A stretch of 64,000 nt of DNA from TA-20 sp035935115 (GCA_035935115.1 DASYXK010000021.1:248001-312000), one strand, 5' to 3'; numbered from the stretch's first letter, positions 50,181 to 59,502 are shown. A program made the numbers and translations. Notes: generated from the sequence alone by a model not told the origin.

Positions 50181-52366
50181 CTGTCGATAAACTCGTCTGC
50201 TGTTGGCGGATCCGGACTTAGGCCCTTTCTCTTTCTGATTTCTGCCAATATGGTAGGCAAGACAGAGTTTGGAACAGGTGTCCAAGCTTTAAAGTGCGTG
50301 TTCCACATTGCTTTTCCTGCAGTTTGTCCACGCATCACTTCAGAAAGATCAAAAGTTTCAGATGCCGGCATTTCTCCAGTCAAAATATGTACAACTCCTT
50401 TTTGTTCCATGCTTAGTACCTTGCCTCTTTTACCAGATATTACTCCCGCAACGTTTCCAATCATTTCCTGTGGAACTCGAACTTCAATTCCAAGTGTTGG
50501 TTCTAGTAATACGGGATTTGCCAAAAGCATTGCACCCATACAAGCACGTCTTGAAGCAGGACCAAGTTGGGATAGACCTCTGTGAGCTGGGTCCTCGTGT
50601 GGTACAAAGTGATGGAATGTAAATTTGCATCCTCTAACTTGTTCTCTTGCAAGAGGACCTTCTTTCATGGTATCCTCAAAGCCAGACAAGATAGAGTCTG
50701 TTGATTCTTGAACAAACTGGACACCTTTGGTACCGTCTACAAAGACGTTTCCTCTTGGATCAAATCGCATAACACGTTTTGCCTCGTCTCTTTCCCAACC
50801 AGTGTTCCTTAAAATTTCTGCAACTTCCTTTGTGTCCTTGTATTCGTTTAGTGTTCCGTTTCTAATTAGTTCAGCAACTTTTTCATCTAGTGGTTCTACT
50901 TTTAAAAATATCTTGTTGTGTCTGTTTGGCGACTTTGCCATTATAGGACCTGCTGCTGTCCTAATTGTTTCACGATAGTTGATCAGTGGTTGTGATGTTA
51001 CAACTTGTACTCCAGCGTCTGCAATAAGTGATGTTGCAATCTCAAGGTGCAATACACCCATTCCTGCAATTACGGTTTCTCCGCTTTCCTCGTTAATTTT
51101 CACAACAAGGTTGGGGTCTTCAATAGTAATACGACGTAAAGCTTCAACGAGTTTTGGAAGATCCTTTGGATGTTTTGGTTCTACAGCAATTTGTACAACA
51201 GGCTCCGAAACATATTGAATTCCTTCAAAGGTATGAATACCAGCTACACTTGAAAGTGTTTGACCTGCTCTTGCATGTTCTAATCCTAAAAGTGCAGGAA
51301 TGTTTCCTGCAGCAAGTTCACCTACCATTTCACGTTGGTTTCCCATGAAAAAGTTAACCGATTGTACTCTTCCTTCTCGTTTGGAATCTATAAGGTATAT
51401 TCTGTCACCGTCTTTTATTTTACCAGAAAATAATCTGCCAATAGCTACAGGACCTGCAGCTGGATCCACTGTCATGTTTACAATCATCATAACAGTTGGA
51501 CCATTGTCATCACAATTCAAAAGTGCTTTACCTAAATCAGATTCTAAATCACCTTTCCAAATTTTTGGAATTCTGTATTTTTGTGCAACATCAGGTGATG
51601 GATGATGTTTTACAACCATTCCAAGTACAGCGTCATAGAGTGGTGCTTTTTCTGCAAGCGCTTTGATGTCACCGCCTTCAGAATATGCGGCATAGATGTC
51701 CTTGAATGAAATTCCTTTTTTCTTCATTACATCTGCGTTAAATCCCCACTTGTCCTTTGCAGAGCCAAATGAAACGCTTCCATCTTGAATGCTAACCTTC
51801 CATTTTTCCTTGTATTCTGGTTCTGCGTAAATGTCAATTAATCTGTTAAAGTTTGTAATAATATCTACAAGCCACTCTTGCATTTTTTCTGGAGGGAGTC
51901 TGAGTTCTTTTATGAGACGATCTATTTTATTGATGTAAAGCACCGGTCTGACTCTTTCTTCAAGAGCTTGTCTTGTCACGGTCTCTGTCTGAGTCATTAT
52001 TCCTTCAACAGAGTCTGAAACTACTACCGCCCCATCAATTGCTCTAAGGCTACGGGTAACACGCCCAGTAAAGTCAATGTGTCCGGGAGTATCAATCATG
52101 TTGATTACATATTCCTGATCTCCCTGTTCATAAAGTAAAGTAACATTTGCTTGAACAATTGTCATCTGTCTGTCTTGCTCTAGTTTCATAGAGTCTAATG
52201 CAAGAGCTTGACCTGCAACAGATGGGCTGATAATTCCACTTGAAGCCAAAAGACTATCACTCATGGTTGTTTTTCCGTGGTCTACGTGTGCTATAACTCC
52301 AAAGTTCCTAATGTTCTTCTTGTTTCCAATTATTTTCAGAATCTGATCTGTTGCCTTAAATTTCAT
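50174..52366 (-). CDS. fusA: Translation elongation factor 2 (aEF2)
   Basis: Translocase GTPase, 730 residues. G1 IAHVDHGKTTMSDSLL near residue 25, G3 DTPGHIDFTGRV, G4 NKIDRL, domain II and the domain IV segment HEDPAHRGLSQLGPASRRAC that includes the diphthamide-loop HRG. The switch-I Thr lies in EQDRQMTIVQAN rather than the usual RGITI. C-terminus KRKGLSPDPPTADEFIDSE is the typical aEF2 end. Confidence 0.96.
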   Translation of the reverse strand: MKFKATDQILKIIGNKKNIRNFGVIAHVDHGKTTMSDSLLASSGIISPSVAGQALALDSMKLEQDRQMTIVQANVTLLYEQGDQEYVINMIDTPGHIDFTGRVTRSLRAIDGAVVVSDSVEGIMTQTETVTRQALEERVRPVLYINKIDRLIKELRLPPEKMQEWLVDIITNFNRLIDIYAEPEYKEKWKVSIQDGSVSFGSAKDKWGFNADVMKKKGISFKDIYAAYSEGGDIKALAEKAPLYDAVLGMVVKHHPSPDVAQKYRIPKIWKGDLESDLGKALLNCDDNGPTVMMIVNMTVDPAAGPVAIGRLFSGKIKDGDRIYLIDSKREGRVQSVNFFMGNQREMVGELAAGNIPALLGLEHARAGQTLSSVAGIHTFEGIQYVSEPVVQIAVEPKHPKDLPKLVEALRRITIEDPNLVVKINEESGETVIAGMGVLHLEIATSLIADAGVQVVTSQPLINYRETIRTAAGPIMAKSPNRHNKIFLKVEPLDEKVAELIRNGTLNEYKDTKEVAEILRNTGWERDEAKRVMRFDPRGNVFVDGTKGVQFVQESTDSILSGFEDTMKEGPLAREQVRGCKFTFHHFVPHEDPAHRGLSQLGPASRRACMGAMLLANPVLLEPTLGIEVRVPQEMIGNVAGVISGKRGKVLSMEQKGVVHILTGEMPASETFDLSEVMRGQTAGKAMWNTHFKAWTPVPNSVLPTILAEIRKRKGLSPDPPTADEFIDSE

Positions 52367-52550
52367 CTTTAAAAAAAAATCCTTGTCTAGCCGGTATTAA
52401 ACGTTTAGAACATCTTTTGGTGATTTTGCAAGATCAATAGATCATTTGATGATCTTTGCATGTCATAGTTTTTTTGTTTTTACAAAACAGACATCTTTTT
52501 TGATTTCTTTTTCAAGTGATGAAATTGTTCTTGGCTTTTTCACAACTTGA

Positions 52551-52560
52551 TTTTTATAAT
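52551..52560 (+). promoter_or_regulatory. TATA box of mqnD
   Basis: TTTTTATAAT centred about 26 bp before the ATG at 52581; supports a leaderless transcript. Confidence 0.5.
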
Positions 52561-52580
52561 AGACATAAAAAATCATCACT

Positions 52581-53402
52581 ATGGAAATCACGCTAGGCCA
52601 CACCCCTGACGCTGATGATGCGTTCATGTTTTATGGAATGCTTACAGGAAAAGTCACATCGCCACATTTTAAGGTGAATCACATCGTGGAGGATATTGAA
52701 ACACTCAACAAGAGAGCGTTAAAGCACGAGCTTGATGTGACTGCTGTTTCTGTACATGCGTGCGCATACATTCCAAACTATACAATTTTACGTAGTGGCG
52801 GAAGCTTTGGCAAAGGATATGGTCCTATTGTTATTTCAAAGAGAAACTTGACAATAGACGAGTTAAAAAAGACAAAGATTGCAATTCCAGGAAAGATGAC
52901 TTCGGCATTTTTGCTTTTACAATTAATGATTGGTAAATTTGATTATGTTGAGATGAAGTTTAGTGATATTACTGGTGCTGTTGAAAAAGGAGAGGTTGAT
53001 GCAGGACTAGTAATACACGAAACACAGATAACTTATGATAAGAAGAGTTTATCAAAAATTCTTGATGTTGGTTCATGGTGGAGAGATTCTACGGGTGGTT
53101 TGCCAGTGCCGCTAGGTATCAATGTGATGAGCAATCACTTTGAAATTGAAACTATAAAAAAATTTGATGAGTTTTTCCGTGAATCAATCATATATGGAAT
53201 GGCGCGTGTTAATGAAGCACTAGATTATGCCATGGAATACAGCAGAGGTCAACCACGAGATCTTATTGAAAAATTTGTTAGAATGTATGTAAATGACATC
53301 ACTATAGAAATGGGCATCTTAGGTGAAAGTGCAATTAGAGATCTCTTCAAATTTGGCATTGAAAAGGGACTCGTTTCTGAGTTTGATCTTCGCATAGCTT
53401 AA
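52581..53402 (+). CDS. mqnD: 1,4-dihydroxy-6-naphthoate synthase (MqnD)
   Basis: Periplasmic-binding-protein-like enzyme of the futalosine route to menaquinone, converting cyclic dehypoxanthine futalosine to dihydroxynaphthoate. 273 residues: TLGHTPDADDAFMFYGMLTG, VEDIETLNKRALKHELDVTA, SVHACAYIPNY, GYGPIVISKR, AGLVIHETQITYD and GGLPVPLGINVMS with the catalytic His in VIHETQ. The mqnE/mqnC-like radical-SAM gene lies 0.3 kb away, supporting menaquinone synthesis. Confidence 0.9.
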   Translation: MEITLGHTPDADDAFMFYGMLTGKVTSPHFKVNHIVEDIETLNKRALKHELDVTAVSVHACAYIPNYTILRSGGSFGKGYGPIVISKRNLTIDELKKTKIAIPGKMTSAFLLLQLMIGKFDYVEMKFSDITGAVEKGEVDAGLVIHETQITYDKKSLSKILDVGSWWRDSTGGLPVPLGINVMSNHFEIETIKKFDEFFRESIIYGMARVNEALDYAMEYSRGQPRDLIEKFVRMYVNDITIEMGILGESAIRDLFKFGIEKGLVSEFDLRIA

Positions 53403-53437
53403 CGATTATAGGTTTCTAAATCATTTATATTATCACA

Positions 53438-53716
53438 ATGGACAAGCGCATCTTTTTTGCAGGAATTGCAATTCTTGCTTTTGGAATTATTATTTCCCTA
53501 TATCTTTACAACAACATACCAGTTGGTAAACCTGGCATGACCGAAGCTGAAACACTCCAATTTTACCAAGATGAAGCAACATACACTAGCTTATCAAGAC
53601 TGTTTCAAATTGTTGCAGGACTAGGATTTTTCTTATTACTAATCAGTATTGGTTTGAAAAGAAAACAAAAGGGCAGTACAGGAAAACCAATAACACAAAA
53701 GCCTGCAGAGACCTAG
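53438..53716 (+). CDS. Small two-helix membrane protein
   Basis: 92 residues: helix IFFAGIAILAFGIIISLYLY, a 30-residue external loop (GKPGMTEAETLQFYQDEA), helix LFQIVAGLGFFLLLISIGL, and a basic tail. No family recognised. Shares a CTAG stop quartet with the convergent radical-SAM gene. Confidence 0.65.
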   Translation: MDKRIFFAGIAILAFGIIISLYLYNNIPVGKPGMTEAETLQFYQDEATYTSLSRLFQIVAGLGFFLLLISIGLKRKQKGSTGKPITQKPAET

Positions 53717-54834
53717 AAGGTTTTCAATATGTTAAAGAAAGTGTCCCGCTGAGCTGGCTTTCTACCAATTTCTTTTACCATGTTTGCAAGCTCCAAGACA
53801 GAGGAATTTGTTCCCTTCCCTGCAGCTTTGTAGATTTCTTCTGAAAAAGCAGTACCTACCAAATCATTTCCTCCATGGGTTAGAGCTACTTGAGCGAGTT
53901 TTTTTCCAAGAGCTACCCAATATACAGAAATATTATCAAGTGCGCCTGCCAGCATAAGCCTTGAAAGCGCAATCACTCTAAGATCATATGTTGAAGCACT
54001 TTCCGTATTTATCAATCCTTTTTGTTCAAGCTCAGTATTTTCTAAACTAAATTTCAATGGAATCAAAGTGATAAATCCTTTAGTTCTTTTCTGGACATCT
54101 CTTAATTTTATTAAATGATCTACAATGTGTTCTGGTTTTTCTATATGACCAAAGAGCATTGTTGCATTGCTTTTGATTCCAAGATTGTGAGCCTGTTCTA
54201 TGGTATCAAGCCATTCTTGTCCAGAACACTTTCCACGAACTATCTGGTTTCTAATGTCAGGATGAAATAACTCAGCTCCTCCACCAGGCATTGAATCAAG
54301 TCCGGCAGACTTTAGTCTCAATAATACTTCTTTGACAGAATTATGCGTTAATCTTGCGATAAAGAAAATTTCTGCAGCAGTCAGTGCTTTGATATTCATT
54401 TCAGGATGACTCTTCTTTATAGTTCTAAACATCTCTTCATAGTATTCAAGAGGCAGTTCTGGATGAAAACCTCCAACAATGTGTACCTCTGTTGCACCAA
54501 GTTCTTTTGCTACTCCAACTCTAGCTTCGATATCTTTTGCTGATAGTGTATATGCATCACTCTCATTTCCTTTCCTGTAAAAGGCACACATCTGACAGCT
54601 TGCAGCACATACATTTGTATAATTAAGATAGTAGGATGCAGCAAAAGTAACTGTATCACCTACACGTTGCTGACGAATTAAATCTGCAGCAGCACCAATC
54701 ATGTACAAATTATCATACGACATTAATTCCAAGCCGTCATTGTATGAAAGTTCTTCACCGGCAATTGCTTTCTCAAGAGCTTTGGAGTCTTTGATTAGTT
54801 TTTCTAACACGTTTCTCTGTGTATTTGATATCAA
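53713..54834 (-). CDS. Radical SAM enzyme of the MqnE/MqnC/CofH family
   Basis: 373 residues, with the cluster motif in LNYTNVCAASCQMCAFYRKG (C-x3-C-x2-C) and HIVGGFHPELPLEYY, SMPGGGAELFHPDIR, ATMLFGHIEKPEHIVDHL and FITLIPLKF. The family includes aminofutalosine synthase MqnE, dehypoxanthine futalosine cyclase MqnC and CofH of F420 synthesis; sequence alone cannot split them firmly, but the neighbouring mqnD favours MqnE or MqnC in menaquinone synthesis. Confidence 0.82.
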   Translation of the reverse strand: MISNTQRNVLEKLIKDSKALEKAIAGEELSYNDGLELMSYDNLYMIGAAADLIRQQRVGDTVTFAASYYLNYTNVCAASCQMCAFYRKGNESDAYTLSAKDIEARVGVAKELGATEVHIVGGFHPELPLEYYEEMFRTIKKSHPEMNIKALTAAEIFFIARLTHNSVKEVLLRLKSAGLDSMPGGGAELFHPDIRNQIVRGKCSGQEWLDTIEQAHNLGIKSNATMLFGHIEKPEHIVDHLIKLRDVQKRTKGFITLIPLKFSLENTELEQKGLINTESASTYDLRVIALSRLMLAGALDNISVYWVALGKKLAQVALTHGGNDLVGTAFSEEIYKAAGKGTNSSVLELANMVKEIGRKPAQRDTFFNILKTF

Positions 54835-54905
54835 TATAAAATTAACACAGAAGTCAAGATTGCAAATTTTCTAGATTATTGTACTCTATTTCCTATAATC
54901 GGGGT

Positions 54906-55307
54906 ATGAAACTGCACCACATTGGTATTGTCGTGCCTAAGATCAAAGATTCTATTGGGGAGATTACAAACTATATCAAATTTGAAACAATTAGCACTAC
55001 AATCCCTGTCCAAAGTCAAAAAGTAAACATTTGTTTCTTAAAAATGGGTGAACCTTTTTTGGAATTGATTGAGCCTGTAGAAAAAGACTCGCCTGTCTAT
55101 GATTTTGCAAAAAATGGAGGTGGAATACATCATCTTTGTTTTGAGGTAAACGATATTCATGCTCAACTGGCAAGCATGGAAAATAAAGGAGTCACCGTTC
55201 TTGTCAAACCAGTAATTGGATTTGATAACAGATTGATTGCTTTTGTAGATTTGAACATGAAAAATACAAAATGTGGTTTGATTGAAATTTTAGGATCTAA
55301 AAATTAG
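54906..55307 (+). CDS. VOC-fold protein, possible methylmalonyl-CoA epimerase
   Basis: Glyoxalase/VOC fold of 133 residues from ATG 54906 (MKLHHIGIVVPKIKDSIGEI); nine upstream codons in frame are not family-like. Metal ligands His5, the Glu in FLELIEPV, His in GGGIHHLCFEV and Glu in GLIEILG are present. Such proteins include methylmalonyl-CoA epimerase, needed in the 3HP/4HB cycle, but similar VOC proteins also occur in other settings, so the function is uncertain. Confidence 0.72.
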   Translation: MKLHHIGIVVPKIKDSIGEITNYIKFETISTTIPVQSQKVNICFLKMGEPFLELIEPVEKDSPVYDFAKNGGGIHHLCFEVNDIHAQLASMENKGVTVLVKPVIGFDNRLIAFVDLNMKNTKCGLIEILGSKN

Positions 55308-55319
55308 AGAGTAAACTGA

Positions 55320-56741
55320 TCACTGTCTATAGTTTATCTTTAATTGTGACATTATTTTTGTGTAAATCAATATTATAGATATGAGTGATGCTATTAACAC
55401 CAACTGTGCAAGCGCACCAAATTCTGGAACAAACGTTGTACTTTTTGTAAAAAGTATTTCATGTTGATTTGGTTTACCGTTCTGCCACACTAGATATACA
55501 CTGTCATTGGTAGTAACCATTTGTTTGAAAGTAGAATCTTCCTGTGTATTGCTTACGTTAACAGATGTACCAAATGTAGAACCACCGTCTGTGCTTTTTG
55601 CTATCAGTATATCATAATTTCCAGTAGTGCTGTCATCCCATGCAACATAGATATTGTTTGGTGCAGCTACTAGTGCCCATCCTGATGGTCCTACATTGTT
55701 ACTGACATTGACAGGAGTGTCAAAGGTAGAACCGCCGTTTGTACTTTTTGCAAAAAATACATCGTAATTTTTATTTGAAATTGTTTCAGTCCACACCACA
55801 TAGACATTATTTCCAGACATGGTGATTTGTGGATAGCCAGAGTCTTTTGCAGTATTACTGACATTAACTGGTGCGCCAAAAGTAGAACCCGCATTATTGC
55901 TTTTTGCTACAAATATATCATAATTTCCAGGAGTTTTATCCATCCAAACTACATAGACATTGTTCCCAGACGCTACAATTTGAGGTGCGCCCGAGGGGGC
56001 AGCATCATTACTGACATTAACTGGAATAGCAAACGTATTACCATTGTCAGTGCTTTTTGCTACAAATACTTCAAAATTACCTAGGCCATTATTCTCCCAT
56101 GTTACATAGACATTATTTCCAGACACCGCCATTTGTGGCAGACCCGAATCACCTGAATTATTACTAATATTAACAGGAATGCTAAAAGTGGATCCTCTGT
56201 CATTGCTTTTTGTAAAAAGTACATCATAGTCTTTGTTTGTTACAGTAAATGACCATGTAATGTAGATATTATTTCCAGATGTAGCGATTTTTGGATAGCT
56301 TGAATCTCCTGTGTTGTCACTAACATTAGCAGGAGTGCTAAAGGTGGCACCACCATCGGTGCTTTTTGCAAATATTATTTGGTATTTATCCGTAGTTTTT
56401 GCCTGCCAGACCGCATACACATCGTTTCCTGACACAGCTAATTGTGGTGAGCCAGAAGTGCCAATATTTCTACTAATATCAACAGGAGCTCCAAAGGTCA
56501 TACCGCCATCAGTGCTTTTTGCAAAAAGTATACCATATTTTCCTGTAGAATTATCATTCCATACTACGTATACATTATTCCCAGATACAACCATTTGTGG
56601 CAAGATAGAATCACCATGATTGGTGCTTATGTTTATGGAAGTACTAAATCCTGAGGAGACAGCTTCAACTGGTCTGAAATTAGTGGATAAAACTAAAAGT
56701 GTAAAAATCACAAACAGACCTAGTACGTGAATTTTTTTCAC
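55320..56741 (-). CDS. PEFG-CTERM surface protein with eight sialidase-like repeats
   Basis: Signal peptide (residues 1-28), about eight repeats of roughly 50 residues with the pattern SGNNVYVVW...NYDIFVAKSTDGGSTF...PVNVSNN, which resemble BNR/sialidase Asp-boxes (S-x-D-x-G-x-TF), and a C-terminal VPEFGALAQLVLIASLISII sorting signal. It would form a beta-propeller-like surface protein processed by an archaeosortase. No catalytic sialidase residues are evident, so binding rather than hydrolysis is likely. Confidence 0.85.
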   Translation of the reverse strand: MKKIHVLGLFVIFTLLVLSTNFRPVEAVSSGFSTSINISTNHGDSILPQMVVSGNNVYVVWNDNSTGKYGILFAKSTDGGMTFGAPVDISRNIGTSGSPQLAVSGNDVYAVWQAKTTDKYQIIFAKSTDGGATFSTPANVSDNTGDSSYPKIATSGNNIYITWSFTVTNKDYDVLFTKSNDRGSTFSIPVNISNNSGDSGLPQMAVSGNNVYVTWENNGLGNFEVFVAKSTDNGNTFAIPVNVSNDAAPSGAPQIVASGNNVYVVWMDKTPGNYDIFVAKSNNAGSTFGAPVNVSNTAKDSGYPQITMSGNNVYVVWTETISNKNYDVFFAKSTNGGSTFDTPVNVSNNVGPSGWALVAAPNNIYVAWDDSTTGNYDILIAKSTDGGSTFGTSVNVSNTQEDSTFKQMVTTNDSVYLVWQNGKPNQHEILFTKSTTFVPEFGALAQLVLIASLISIILIYTKIMSQLKINYRQ

Positions 56742-56836
56742 ATTCTAGTCCTAACTTACACCTATAAGATAGTTTCAGTTAATCAAAAACTTGTGACAAA
56801 ATTAGGATGTGATAACCAATCTTATCTACATCATTT

Positions 56837-57232
56837 CTATTCTAATTTTGTTTTGTCAACTATAAGATGCAACTCTAATCTAGTACTACTATTCATTGTG
56901 TTTGTGAGATGAGTTGTAAGTATTACGTTCCGACTTTTCCCATCAATATTTAGATTAGTTTTGATTTCAAGTGGTTTAAAATCAGTGTTTGGTCCTAACA
57001 TTACTTTGGATATTAATGGAATTAGCGACAGATCATTTGTAATAACTCTGATTTTGTATGCCGTAGTATCAGAAAAATATACACCGCCTCTAGTGGTTGG
57101 TTTTCTAACCGGAATAGACGATCTTGCCATATTTACTTGTTCTAAATGATACTCTTTACCATCAAGAAATAAGCTGTATTTTATGTCATTGGCTTCAGTT
57201 AATTTTGATAAAATCTTTTCATCTATTTCCAT
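56837..57232 (-). CDS. Hypothetical protein (131 aa)
   Basis: No family recognised. Mixed alpha/beta, no membrane segment, no Cys. IDEKILSKLTEANDIKYSLF, then a basic loop SSIPVRKPTTRGGVYFSDTT and a beta-rich C-terminus ending VDKTKLE. Downstream-facing end lies about 95 bp from the start of the PEFG gene on the same strand. Confidence 0.6.
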   Translation of the reverse strand: MEIDEKILSKLTEANDIKYSLFLDGKEYHLEQVNMARSSIPVRKPTTRGGVYFSDTTAYKIRVITNDLSLIPLISKVMLGPNTDFKPLEIKTNLNIDGKSRNVILTTHLTNTMNSSTRLELHLIVDKTKLE

Positions 57233-57336
57233 ATCAAATTTGATTTATGATTAATATTCTAAATGTTACTTTTTTCAATACTAGTGTCATCAATATCATG
57301 AATGCTTATATTTTTGCAATCTAATTCAACAAAGGT

Positions 57337-57540
57337 ATGAAAATCAGGGTGCGATACATCATACTCGCACTTTTCATACTAATACCATCAACAGTAAATC
57401 TGTACGTACCCCTATACAATAGAGATGTTCCTGAGCTTTTTGGACTGCCTTTCTTTTACTGGTTTCAGATGATTTGGCTTGTTGCCTGTTCTGGATTTTA
57501 CCTGTCTTTTTCATATTTAATGAATAGGGGTACAAAGTGA
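57337..57540 (+). CDS. DUF3311 small membrane partner of SSS transporter
   Basis: 67 residues with two membrane helices (YIILALFILIPSTVNLYVPL and FYWFQMIWLVACSGFYLSFS) and the conserved PELFGLPFFYWF. DUF3311 proteins are encoded directly before sodium:solute symporters, here with a 4-bp GTGA overlap, and likely assist them. Confidence 0.85.
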   Translation: MKIRVRYIILALFILIPSTVNLYVPLYNRDVPELFGLPFFYWFQMIWLVACSGFYLSFSYLMNRGTK

Positions 57541-59030
57541 TAGGACTAGATAGTCTAATTCCATTTGTGTGTCTCTTTGTAGTATTTATCGCACTTGGCT
57601 TTTATGGGAAATATTGGCGCAGAGGAGATCTCAATAACGTACACGAATGGTCATTAGCTGGTAGAAAGCTTGGCACTACACTTGTCTTTTTTTTAATTGG
57701 TGCTGATCTATACACTGCATACACATTTGTTGCAATACCTTCCGGAGTTTTTGCTAAAGGATCACTTTACTTTTTTGCAATTCCATACGTCATGCTGACC
57801 TTTGCTGTTGCACTTGTAACAATGCCAAGACTTTGGTCTCTTTCAAGAGAAAAAGGCTATATCACTGCGTCTGATTTTGTCAAGGACAGATTCAGCAGTT
57901 TGGCACTAGCAGTTATGATAGCAATAACTGGCATTGTAGCAGAGTTACCATACATTGCATTACAGATAGTCGGAATGCAGTCTGTTCTCACTGTCATGCT
58001 TGCAGGTACCAGTAATTCTCAGATAGTAGAAGAGATTTCATTGTTGGTATCTTTTTCAATTTTGGCAGCGTTTACTTTTACTAGCGGTCTGCGCGGAGCA
58101 ACATTAACTGCAATCTTCAAGGACATTTTGATTTGGATTACAGTAATTGCTGTCATTGTGGTTGTGCCAATTAGTATAGGCGGATTTGGTAATGCTTTCA
58201 AAGAAATCAAACCAAACTATGTCACTCTATCTGAGTCTCTTGTTCCTGCTTATGCAACGCTAGTGCTTGGAAGTGCTTTGGCGCTTTATCTTTACCCACA
58301 CGCGGTAAATGGTGTTTTGAGTGCAGAAAGTGCAAAAAAACTTCGAACCAGTACGGGATTGCTTCCTCTATATGGAATTGGCCTTGCAATAATGGCGTTA
58401 ATGGGAGTACTGGTTTATGCCGTACCTTCTGCAATGAATTTCTTATCTGGTTTTCCTGAGATCTCTCGTGGCATACTTGTGGTACCCTCTCTGATTTTGT
58501 ATTCTATGCCAGGTTGGTTTTCAGGAATAGCATTACTTGGAATTTTCATTGGAGGTCTAGTTCCTGCAGCTATAATGGCAATGGCACAAGCAAACTTGCT
58601 TACAAGAAACATCATCAAAGAGATAAAACCAAACCTAACGCCAAAATCTGAAATTCGAATTACAAAAATTTCATCAACCGTTTTCAAGTTTGTAGCCTTG
58701 GGATTTGTGTTTACAGTGCCAGCTACTTATGCAATATCACTTCAGCTCTTGGGTGGAATTCTAATTGCACAGATTTTACCTGCGGTTTTTTTTGGCATGT
58801 ATGTAAAATCATTAAGAAAGGAGCCACTCATTGCAGGGTTGTTAGTTGGAATATTTTTAGGGATTTACATGGTGGAATCTGTAAATAATTTTGGGCCATT
58901 ATCTAGTTCACTTTTTAAAACTACATTTGGATCTCTTTACATAGCAGTGATAGCTTTGGCAGTCAATCTAGTTATTTCATTTGCTGGCAGTGCTATCTTA
59001 AACAAAAAACATCAACCTACAGTTACATGA
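57537..59030 (+). CDS. Sodium:solute symporter (SSS) family transporter
   Basis: 497 residues, 12-13 membrane helices, LeuT fold. Start GTG at 57537. Signature-like stretches: VHEWSLAGRKLGTTLVFFLI near residue 30, ITGIVAELPYIALQIVGMQS, SALALYLYPHAVNGVLSAES and FIGGLVPAAIMAMAQANLLT. The solute cannot be read; small organic acids or urea/amino acids are family substrates. Confidence 0.9.
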   Translation: MIGLDSLIPFVCLFVVFIALGFYGKYWRRGDLNNVHEWSLAGRKLGTTLVFFLIGADLYTAYTFVAIPSGVFAKGSLYFFAIPYVMLTFAVALVTMPRLWSLSREKGYITASDFVKDRFSSLALAVMIAITGIVAELPYIALQIVGMQSVLTVMLAGTSNSQIVEEISLLVSFSILAAFTFTSGLRGATLTAIFKDILIWITVIAVIVVVPISIGGFGNAFKEIKPNYVTLSESLVPAYATLVLGSALALYLYPHAVNGVLSAESAKKLRTSTGLLPLYGIGLAIMALMGVLVYAVPSAMNFLSGFPEISRGILVVPSLILYSMPGWFSGIALLGIFIGGLVPAAIMAMAQANLLTRNIIKEIKPNLTPKSEIRITKISSTVFKFVALGFVFTVPATYAISLQLLGGILIAQILPAVFFGMYVKSLRKEPLIAGLLVGIFLGIYMVESVNNFGPLSSSLFKTTFGSLYIAVIALAVNLVISFAGSAILNKKHQPTVT

Positions 59031-59063
59031 TTAAGATAAATAAAACTTGAACCAACATAAACT

Positions 59064-59207
59064 GTGAAGGAAATAATCTGTACTGCGTGCAATTTACCCA
59101 TGCAGTACCAAGGAAAACGCGGAAATGATTTTGTGTGGCAGTGTTTTAAATGTGAGGCAAAATTCATCGGTACAAAAGAAACAGACGATTTGATTGACAT
59201 AGACTAG
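59064..59207 (+). CDS. Micro zinc-ribbon protein (47 aa)
   Basis: GTG-initiated 47 residues: KEIICTACNLPMQYQGKRGN, then FVWQCFKCEAKFIGTK and an acidic tail. Two CxxC knuckles (C6-x2-C9, C27-x2-C30) give a complete zinc ribbon. Directly follows the symporter gene. Confidence 0.6.
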   Translation: MKEIICTACNLPMQYQGKRGNDFVWQCFKCEAKFIGTKETDDLIDID

Positions 59208-59331
59208 ATTTTCTTATATATTTGAACTTGGCAATAATCTAGATACATTCTGTATCAGTCTATATTTCATGCAGTTAATGAGAGCGTATCTAGTACAATT
59301 ATTAATTATGAAGTATTAGATATATGATTCA

Positions 59332-59502
59332 ATGGTAAAGAATCAATTGCCAAAAAAGCGAATCATCCCAATAGAAATTGATGATCATTTTAGACTTTTT
59401 GGCAAAGAACCATGGGAAGTGGAATATTTAGAAAGGTGTCCCATCTGCAAGTCCAGGATAGATGAATTTGGTTTTTGTTCCTGTGGCGCTCAAGGCGATT
59501 AA
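59332..59502 (+). CDS. Small zinc-binding protein (56 aa)
   Basis: 56 residues: basic N-terminus (VKNQLPKKRIIPIEIDDHFR), then a knuckle C36-x2-C39 and CSC at C49/C51 (RCPICKSRIDEFGFCSCGAQ). Likely binds one zinc. Third small zinc protein within 600 bp of this region. Confidence 0.6.
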   Translation: MVKNQLPKKRIIPIEIDDHFRLFGKEPWEVEYLERCPICKSRIDEFGFCSCGAQGD

